Made by a program: the position numbers and the translations under genes
The notes under the pieces: model-generated
What the model was told of the DNA's origin: nothing
Database searches by the model: none
The model's input: the letters and a program-made list of their open reading frames with translations, nothing else
DNA from: Candidatus Peregrinibacteria bacterium RIFCSPLOWO2_01_FULL_39_12
GTDB lineage: Bacteria; Patescibacteriota; Gracilibacteria; UBA1369; LOWO2-01-FULL-3
Length of the DNA stretch: 6,339 bases
NCBI GenBank assembly: GCA_001787455.1
Contig: MFXA01000056.1
Coordinates: forward strand, 3,240 to 9,578
Reading direction: 5' to 3'
Shown here: positions 1 through 4,889 of the stretch, piece by piece
How the letters are laid out: each line of letters starts with the position of its first letter
Numbering within the stretch: the first letter of the stretch is position 1

Positions 1-215
1 CCGCTTTGCGCAGGCAAAATCGCATCTTCCTCCATCACATTTTTAAGTCCCGTAACCTGACTTGTTTCAGCAACCTTTTTAGTATCAACTTCATTCAAAA
101 CATCCATATAATCAAGAACGCCGCTCAACTGCTTGCTAAACTTCTTAACTTCTTCATCGGTCAGCCTGATTCTTGCCAACTTAGCGATATGCCTGACTTG
201 ATCTTCCGTAAGCAT
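1..215 (-). CDS. gatC: Asp-tRNA(Asn)/Glu-tRNA(Gln) amidotransferase subunit C, C-terminus cut by window edge
   Basis: GatC is the small subunit of the GatCAB amidotransferase. This cytoplasmic complex converts Glu-tRNA(Gln) or Asp-tRNA(Asn) to Gln-tRNA(Gln) or Asn-tRNA(Asn), and GatC helps fold and stabilise GatA. Reading the minus strand from the ATG at 215 gives 71 codons with no stop before the edge. The N-terminus starts MLTEDQVRHIAKLARIRLTD, matching the family's opening helix (a V-x-H-[IV]-A-x-L-A-R-[IL]-x-L pattern). A second helix follows (residues 24-42, with QLSGVLDYMDVLNEVD), then a linker of the VAETSQVTGLKNVMEEDA type. GatC is usually about 95 residues, so roughly 25 C-terminal residues lie outside; gatA may follow there. 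No Shine-Dalgarno sequence precedes the ATG. A TATACT -10 box lies 47 bases upstream. Identification is strong despite truncation. Confidence 0.9.
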   Translation of the reverse strand, partial: MLTEDQVRHIAKLARIRLTDEEVKKFSKQLSGVLDYMDVLNEVDTKKVAETSQVTGLKNVMEEDAILPAQS

Positions 216-243
216 AAAAAGTGAGGAGTTAGGGAATTTTGCT

Positions 244-272
244 CTGCAAAATTTCTGACAGTAGTATATAAT
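244..272 (+). promoter_or_regulatory. Candidate promoter for the plus-strand four-gene cluster
   Basis: A perfect TATAAT -10 box lies at 267-272. Seventeen bases upstream is a weak -35 candidate, CTGCAA (244-249), matching three of six consensus bases. The -10 box ends only nine bases before the ATG at 282, so transcription would start near 279 and the message would be leaderless or nearly so. This fits the absence of any Shine-Dalgarno sequence there. The -10 match is good and the -35 match is poor. Confidence 0.5.
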
Positions 273-291
273 CGTAATCGCATGAACACAA
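263..291 (-). promoter_or_regulatory. Candidate promoter for gatC
   Basis: On the minus strand, a TATACT -10 box (263-268, five of six consensus bases) is preceded at a 17-base spacing by TTGTGT (286-291), which matches the first three bases of TTGACA. Transcription would start near 256 and leave a leader of about 41 bases before the gatC ATG. The -10 box shares bases 267-268 with the opposite promoter, and the -35 box lies inside the first codons of the plus-strand membrane-protein gene. This is pattern matching only. Confidence 0.45.
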
Positions 292-593
292 TTCAAAACA
301 TCAAAAAAGTTGCCCTGATTTTTTTTATTGCAACAGGCTTGCTCCACTTCGGATCGGCAATATTTATTGCAAATGATTTATACATAAAAGAAGCCTCTAT
401 TCTTAACAAAATAATGGACATTCCGTTTATAATAACGGGCTTAATTTACGGACTCGCATCTTTAAGATTAACCCTCACAAACCTCGAATCAAAACACAAA
501 ACACTGGACATTATTTTAATATCTGTAATCATATTAGTCCTTATTGGACTTATCGCTATAAACTTATTTATTCCGGACTTAACGCGGACATGA
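282..593 (+). CDS. Small three-helix integral membrane protein of unknown function
   Basis: This 103-residue protein is not one I recognise. It has three clear hydrophobic segments, at about residues 8-30, 46-65 and 75-98, and no signal-peptidase site. The loop between helices 1 and 2 (about 31-45) contains acidic and basic residues and the segment NKIMDIPFI. A basic, polar loop (about 66-74, with ESKHK) joins helices 2 and 3. Basic residues before helix 1 and in the second loop put the N-terminus and that loop inside by the positive-inside rule, with the C-terminus outside. It is first in the plus-strand cluster, and only one base separates its TGA stop from the next ATG, so it is probably co-transcribed and translationally linked with the nucleotidyltransferase. 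The ATG at 282 follows a TATAAT box closely and lacks a Shine-Dalgarno sequence. Coding status rests on the clean membrane pattern, tight spacing and position. No function is proposed. Confidence 0.75.
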   Translation: MNTIQNIKKVALIFFIATGLLHFGSAIFIANDLYIKEASILNKIMDIPFIITGLIYGLASLRLTLTNLESKHKTLDIILISVIILVLIGLIAINLFIPDLTRT

Positions 594-594
594 A

Positions 595-1038
595 ATGAAC
601 AAAAAAATATTAGTAATGGTATTCGGAACATTTGATTATCTCCATGCGGGACACGAAAACTTGTTCAGGCAAGCACGTGAACTTGGAGATGAAATAATCG
701 CGGTTGTGGCAAAAGATAAAACTGTAAAAGCTATAAAAGGGCACTCTCCTGACCACAGCGAAAAAGAACGCATTGAAAACCTGAAAGCCACAGGATGGGC
801 AGATCAAATAGTTCTCGGTCACCATAAAGACAGAACAAAAGCGATAAAAGAATTTAAACCGGATGTAATAGCGTTGGGCTACGATCAATTTGCATTCACA
901 TATCGGCTGGAGAAACTGCTTATGGATATACACTTAAACACAAAAATCGTCAGATTAAAACCGTACAGACCGGATATTTACAAATCTTCCATACTGAGAG
1001 AAAAACTCATTGAAGAATCCGCCCGTGTGAATGTATAA
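595..1038 (+). CDS. Cytidylyltransferase-family nucleotidyltransferase, resembling archaeal-type FAD synthase (RibL)
   Basis: The 147-residue single-domain protein belongs to the HIGH-type nucleotidyltransferase superfamily, which transfers a nucleotide from CTP or ATP onto a phosphorylated substrate and releases pyrophosphate. The nucleotide-binding motif GTFDYLHAGH is at residues 11-20, with H17 and H20 as the paired catalytic histidines. Other family blocks are VVAKDKTVKAIKG (37-49), PDVIALGYDQ (89-98) and YKSSILRE (129-136), the last at the position of the usual S-[ST]-x-I phosphate-binding motif. The K-x-x-K-G and LGYDQ blocks recall RibL, which makes FAD from FMN and ATP, more than TagD, which makes CDP-glycerol. 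From memory the two are hard to separate, so substrate is open and no symbol is given. Length fits a complete protein. The ATG is one base after the previous stop and has no Shine-Dalgarno sequence. It overlaps ftsX by eight bases if ftsX starts at 1031. Confidence 0.88.
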   Translation: MNKKILVMVFGTFDYLHAGHENLFRQARELGDEIIAVVAKDKTVKAIKGHSPDHSEKERIENLKATGWADQIVLGHHKDRTKAIKEFKPDVIALGYDQFAFTYRLEKLLMDIHLNTKIVRLKPYRPDIYKSSILREKLIEESARVNV

Positions 1039-1039
1039 T
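1010..1039 (+). promoter_or_regulatory. Candidate internal promoter for ftsX-recO
   Basis: TTGAAG (1010-1015, four of six bases of TTGACA) is followed after 18 bases by a perfect TATAAT (1034-1039), spanning the stop codon of the nucleotidyltransferase gene. Transcription would begin near 1046, downstream of the possible ftsX ATG at 1031 but upstream of the ATG at 1064. If the promoter is real, the later start is favoured. In an AT-rich genome such matches arise by chance. Confidence 0.35.
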
Positions 1040-1063
1040 CAGAAAGATAATCATTCAAGGAAA

Positions 1064-1996
1064 ATGTCGAACAAAACAAAAATCAGCCATTTGCTAAAAA
1101 AAAGCCTCGGTTTAAGCATAAGCAATATTTGGCGGAATAAAATTCTTTCCTCGGCGACAATATTTGTTACAGCCACAATAATTTTTATATTCAACATAAT
1201 CCTTGCCGTAAATTTTATTGCCAACTCCGCCCTGCAAGACTTAAATAAAAAAATCGACATTACGGTTTATCTAAAAGATGACACAACCTACGAACAAACA
1301 GAAAAATTAGTAAATGAAATAAAATCTATAAAAGAAGTGGAGGCAGTTACGCTTATTTCAAAAGAAAAAGCGCTGAAAGAATTTAAAGTTTCCCATCCAA
1401 ACATTTCACTTTCATTTGAGAAATATGGGCTTGGCAATCCCCTTCCGGCAAGTTTAAATATCACAACAATAGATGCGAAATATCATAGTCCGCTCATAGA
1501 ATATTTATCGAAAGACAAATATAAAATTTACTTTTCCAACATTTCAAGAGCGGAAGAAGAAAACGGAAAAATAATTTCAAGCGTATCAAAAAATCTGCTC
1601 GAACTTACAAATTTCACAAAACAAATTATTTTCTGGCTCATAGTTATATTCGTGCTTGGCGGCACATTGATTGTCGTAAATGCGCTTCAAATAAACATTT
1701 TTTCACGGAAAAAAGAAATTACAATTATGAAATTGGTAGGTGCTTCAAACTGGTTCATACGATCCCCTTTCATGATAGAAAGCATAATTTATGGAACGCT
1801 CTCGGTGATTTTAAGTTTCGTCATGCTTTTTGTACTATCAAAAAATATCCAAATTGAAGAAAGCAGCTTATTCAGCTACTATTCGGGAATAAACTTTTAC
1901 ATAATTTTCATTATAGAACTTGCTTCGACAGTGGCGCTTTGCGTTGTCAGCTCGATGATTACAGTACACGAACACTTAAGAAAAGACATTTTATAA
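1064..1996 (+). CDS. ftsX: Cell division protein FtsX (permease-like membrane subunit)
   Basis: FtsX is the membrane half of the FtsEX complex, an ABC-transporter-like machine that uses FtsE's ATP hydrolysis to activate peptidoglycan hydrolases at the division site. From the ATG at 1064 the protein has 310 residues. It has a cytoplasmic tail ending in ISNIWRNKILSSATI (20-34), transmembrane helix 1 (about 30-54), an outer domain (about 55-185), and helices at about 186-208, 240-260 and 277-298. The segment RKKEITIMKLVGASNWFIRS (215-234) is the conserved loop after helix 2. Length and topology are normal. The start is uncertain: an in-frame ATG at 1031 adds 11 unconserved residues and overlaps the upstream gene by eight bases. 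I chose 1064 because a TATAAT box covers the earlier start and AAGGA (1057-1061) precedes the later one, though at a short two-base spacing. The usual ftsE partner is not upstream. The stop is two bases before recO. Confidence 0.92.
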   Translation: MSNKTKISHLLKKSLGLSISNIWRNKILSSATIFVTATIIFIFNIILAVNFIANSALQDLNKKIDITVYLKDDTTYEQTEKLVNEIKSIKEVEAVTLISKEKALKEFKVSHPNISLSFEKYGLGNPLPASLNITTIDAKYHSPLIEYLSKDKYKIYFSNISRAEEENGKIISSVSKNLLELTNFTKQIIFWLIVIFVLGGTLIVVNALQINIFSRKKEITIMKLVGASNWFIRSPFMIESIIYGTLSVILSFVMLFVLSKNIQIEESSLFSYYSGINFYIIFIIELASTVALCVVSSMITVHEHLRKDIL

Positions 1997-1998
1997 AC

Positions 1999-2601
1999 AT
2001 GAGAAGCAAAAACACAGCAGGAGTAATTTTAGGTCATAAAAATATAAACGAAGCCGACAAGCTGGTTTTTTTATACACGGAAAATTTCGGAAAAATCATC
2101 GCAATCGCAAAAGGCGCACGCAAAATAACCAGCAAATTTACAGGACATTTGGAAACTTTAAATTTTGTTAAAGTCGAACTTTATTTTGGAGGGAAATACA
2201 CATTGGTAAAAGAAATTGAAACAATTAAAAATTTTAAAGAGATAAGAGATGATCTGGAAAAACTTAGAAACACACTAAAAGTAGCGGAAATCACAAACAA
2301 ATTAACGTACGAAAACGAACAAATACCGAATTTAACTCAGTTGCTGGAAAATTGCATAAAGCTGATATGCTCAACAAAAAGACCACACGTAGTAATACAA
2401 AGTTACACAATAAAAATATTAAACCAAATAGGCGTTATCCCCGACTTTAAAGAAATAGACACCATCCTCGAAAAAAAATATCTCAAATACTTAAATTTCA
2501 TTAAAACAAAACCATTGGAAGAATCCGAAAAAATCCATTTAAGTTTGGAAGAAGAAAAAAACGTGGACAAAATAATAAAAAAACTCCTCCAGTACGCCTA
2601 G
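1999..2601 (+). CDS. recO: DNA repair protein RecO, short form without zinc finger
   Basis: RecO works with RecR to load RecA onto single-stranded DNA coated with SSB, and it also anneals DNA, acting in gap repair and recombination. The 200-residue protein has the N-terminal OB fold (about 1-78). Its family signature includes AGVILGHKNINEADKLV (7-23), IAKGARKITSKFTGHL (36-51) and VELYFGGKYTLVKEIE (59-74). A helical domain follows (about 80-200). RecO is usually 230-260 residues and many members carry four cysteines binding zinc just after the G-x-x-P-x-x motif. Here that motif is GVIPDF (145-150), but no cysteines follow, and the two present (C119, C124) lie before it. The ATG at 1999 is two bases after ftsX and begins just before the OB fold. 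A TTG at 1939 would overlap ftsX and add 20 unrelated residues. No Shine-Dalgarno sequence is visible. It is last in the plus-strand cluster. Confidence 0.9.
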   Translation: MRSKNTAGVILGHKNINEADKLVFLYTENFGKIIAIAKGARKITSKFTGHLETLNFVKVELYFGGKYTLVKEIETIKNFKEIRDDLEKLRNTLKVAEITNKLTYENEQIPNLTQLLENCIKLICSTKRPHVVIQSYTIKILNQIGVIPDFKEIDTILEKKYLKYLNFIKTKPLEESEKIHLSLEEEKNVDKIIKKLLQYA

Positions 2602-2618
2602 GCTTCTGTAGCCATTCT

Positions 2619-4811
2619 CTAAAACTTATCCTGTCTTACAACCTTTACCACGCCCTTAACCTGCTCAAGCTTATCCATCAAAACGTCAAACTGATCCAAG
2701 TCGACTAAATCCAAAAGGAAACAGTCATTGTTCAGCCCTGAACTGTCTTTTTTCATCGCAACATCGGCTATGTTTATCCCCATACCGGCAATAATGGAAG
2801 TGACGTCATGTATAAGTCCAACACGCGAAACAACAGTCAGCTTAATTCCAACTCTATAAAGTGACTTGGTATTTATACTTTTTTTCCCTTTCCAATCGGC
2901 AAAAATAATTCTTTCGCCGTTCAACGAATCAAGTAAAGAACATGAAGATTTATGAATACTTATCTTCCCAACTCGAGTAACATACCCAATGATCTTATCT
3001 TTAAGTCCGGGAGAACAGCAAGAAGCCATTTTAACAGGAAGCCCACTTTCCCCGCCAACAACAACATTATCCTCAAGCACATTATTTTTATCTTGCACAA
3101 CAATATCGGAAACAATTCTTTTAGTGGCAAGATTCATCTCGTAAGGATAAATTTTCCGCACAATATCATTGGCAATTTTAGAACCATTGCCAACTCCCTC
3201 AACAAGAGCTTCTCTTTGCGTAAGAGTTAAGTTTTTACCGCCAAAATCCTTCAAAATCGAATAAGATTGATCGAGAGCCGGTTTCTGTAAACGCTCAAGC
3301 TGGGCATTAAGTATTTTTTTCCCTCCCCTAATATTATTTTCTCTGTTCAATGAGCTAAACCATACTTTAATCCTATTCTTTGCAAAAGAAGTCTTCACTA
3401 TGGAAAGCCATCTCAGCTTCGGTACTGCATCTTTTTTTGTAATAATTTCGACAACATCCCCATTCTCAAGTTCATAATCAAGTGGAACAAGAGCGCCGTT
3501 AACTTTAGCCATTACACACCTGTTGCCGACATCGGTATGCACGGCATATGCAAAATCAATGGAATTAGCCCCTTGAGGCAAATCTTTCACCTCACCTCTC
3601 GGAGTTAAAACGAAAATTCTGTCTCTGAAAATATCCACCTCCACTTCTTTTAAAATTTCAGCCTCGGAATTCGAGCCAAAAAACTCATTAACATGCTGAA
3701 GCCCCTTTATCCACTCAACTTGCGATCCAACACGGGAATTATCAACAGAACCAACTTTTTTATATACCCAATGAGAGGCAACTCCATATTCGGCTTCCCT
3801 ATGCATCTCGGCATCACGAATCTGAACTTCGACAAGTCTATCAACATTCTTCGGAGCAATTCCAACTACAACAGTATGAAGACTCCTATATCCGTTCGGC
3901 TTAGGCACCGCAACATAGTCTTTAAATCTATTGGAAAGAGGCTTCCATTCACTGTGCAAAAGACCCAAAACAGAATACAGATGATCATAAGTGGGATTCC
4001 CATCTTCATCTTTTTTTACAGGCAAAACTATCCTGACGGCAAAAAAATCAAAAATATCATCAAGAATACTTAAACCTTTTTCTTTTAACTTCACGTAAAT
4101 ACTGTAAGCACTTTTGACTCTTCCGGAAACCTGCGCGGAAACACCCTTATCTCTAAGATAATCAACAATCTTATCACAAATCTCATCAACTGCACCTTTT
4201 CTTAATTCGCCGAATTTTTCAATTTGCCGGTTTATATCCTCATACTCTTCCGGATGCAAATATTTAAACGCATAATCTTCAAGCTGTACTTTCATTCTGT
4301 AGATTCCCAGCCTCGAAGCTATAGGCACATACAACTCCATAGTTTCACGAGATATTTGTATCTTTCTCGCTTCATCACTCAAATTATCAATATCTCTCAT
4401 TTTACATAACCTCTTTGCAAGCCAAATAAGAATTACTCTTAAATCCTTCGCCATGGTAAGAAACATCTTTCTGAAAATTTCAATCTGCGACTTTTTATCA
4501 TTCTCGGCATAATTTAATTCAAGAAGCCTTTTCAAAAACAAAAGTATATTAAGCACGGATTGACCAAAAAGTTCCTGAACCCTTTCATCAGTCAAAAACC
4601 CAAGCATATAAAGTTCATGCACAAGAATAGCAATAACAGTATCCTCGTCGGGCTTTAAGGGCATAAGAATCTCTATAACCGCCATCAGCTCCGAAACATC
4701 GACATCGGTATCCTTATATCTGTCGATTGCAAAATCAAAAGCACGGCTTACTCTGGCTTCGTCAAAGCCTTTATTATAATGTTTTATCTTTTCTAATAAT
4801 TCCAAAACCAT
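2619..4811 (-). CDS. RelA/SpoT-family (p)ppGpp synthetase with degenerate hydrolase domain
   Basis: This long RelA/SpoT homologue (730 residues) is predicted to transfer pyrophosphate from ATP to GDP or GTP, making the stringent-response alarmone (p)ppGpp. Domains in order: degenerate HD hydrolase (about 20-165), synthetase (about 225-352), TGS (about 397-458), a helical region (460-580), a zinc-finger or RIS domain with CC at 598-599, H620 and C624, and ACT (about 653-727). Synthetase motifs are intact: SGRVKSAYSIYVKLK (229-243), D255 and R260 in IFDFFAVRI, RFKDYVAVPKPNGY (295-308) with the G-loop tyrosine Y308, and EVQIR (328-332). In the hydrolase, the first metal histidine is missing along with its loop, the His-Asp pair is H65-E66, the glutamates after it are gone, and the usual L-A-D-R-L-H-N-M reads LAKRLCKM (131-138). 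Synthesis without hydrolysis is therefore inferred. Length is normal. No Shine-Dalgarno sequence precedes the ATG. The symbol is left blank because relA, spoT and rel differ in activity. Confidence 0.93.
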   Translation of the reverse strand: MVLELLEKIKHYNKGFDEARVSRAFDFAIDRYKDTDVDVSELMAVIEILMPLKPDEDTVIAILVHELYMLGFLTDERVQELFGQSVLNILLFLKRLLELNYAENDKKSQIEIFRKMFLTMAKDLRVILIWLAKRLCKMRDIDNLSDEARKIQISRETMELYVPIASRLGIYRMKVQLEDYAFKYLHPEEYEDINRQIEKFGELRKGAVDEICDKIVDYLRDKGVSAQVSGRVKSAYSIYVKLKEKGLSILDDIFDFFAVRIVLPVKKDEDGNPTYDHLYSVLGLLHSEWKPLSNRFKDYVAVPKPNGYRSLHTVVVGIAPKNVDRLVEVQIRDAEMHREAEYGVASHWVYKKVGSVDNSRVGSQVEWIKGLQHVNEFFGSNSEAEILKEVEVDIFRDRIFVLTPRGEVKDLPQGANSIDFAYAVHTDVGNRCVMAKVNGALVPLDYELENGDVVEIITKKDAVPKLRWLSIVKTSFAKNRIKVWFSSLNRENNIRGGKKILNAQLERLQKPALDQSYSILKDFGGKNLTLTQREALVEGVGNGSKIANDIVRKIYPYEMNLATKRIVSDIVVQDKNNVLEDNVVVGGESGLPVKMASCCSPGLKDKIIGYVTRVGKISIHKSSCSLLDSLNGERIIFADWKGKKSINTKSLYRVGIKLTVVSRVGLIHDVTSIIAGMGINIADVAMKKDSSGLNNDCFLLDLVDLDQFDVLMDKLEQVKGVVKVVRQDKF

Positions 4812-4826
4812 ATTTAATTTAAAAAA

Positions 4827-4855
4827 ATTGTACAGTTTGTGGAATTCAAATTATA
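4827..4855 (-). promoter_or_regulatory. Candidate promoter elements for the RelA/SpoT gene
   Basis: Read on the minus strand, a perfect TATAAT -10 box lies at 4850-4855 and a second possible box, TACAAT, at 4827-4832. The first would start transcription near 4843 and give a leader of about 31 bases, very AT-rich and without a Shine-Dalgarno sequence. The second would give a leader of about 8 bases. Neither has a good -35 box at the usual distance, so the assignment is tentative. Confidence 0.35.
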
Positions 4856-4858
4856 CGC

Positions 4859-4876
4859 CCACTCTGAAAAAAGTGG
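4859..4876. repeat. Short inverted repeat upstream of the RelA/SpoT promoter
   Basis: CCACT (4859-4863) and AGTGG (4872-4876) form a perfect five-base stem around an eight-base A-rich loop. It sits between the stop codon of the upstream membrane-protein gene (4890) and the TATAAT box of the RelA/SpoT gene. No T-run follows the stem in either direction, so it does not look like an intrinsic terminator. It may be a weak operator or RNA hairpin, or chance. Confidence 0.25.
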
Positions 4877-4889
4877 AAGAATTTTGATG

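Noticed and set aside
6..224. A 72-codon plus-strand reading frame
   Set aside because: It lies opposite gatC, whose minus-strand translation matches a known family; the plus-strand product has no recognisable features.
595..1038. Naming the nucleotidyltransferase tagD or ribL
   Set aside because: The shared motifs identify the superfamily, but substrate-specific residues cannot be judged reliably without an alignment.
1939..1941. TTG as the start of recO
   Set aside because: It would add 20 residues unlike RecO and overlap ftsX by 58 bases; the ATG at 1999 fits the family N-terminus.
2601..2613. GGCT-loop-AGCC hairpin as an intrinsic terminator
   Set aside because: The stem is only four base pairs and no T-run follows directly on either strand.
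3693..4073. A 126-codon plus-strand frame inside the RelA/SpoT gene
   Set aside because: It lies opposite the conserved synthetase domain and has no family motif; treated as a shadow.
4859..4876. CCACT/AGTGG inverted repeat as a terminator for the large membrane-protein gene
   Set aside because: On the minus strand the stem is followed by GCGTATAAT rather than a T-run; kept only as a weak inverted repeat.
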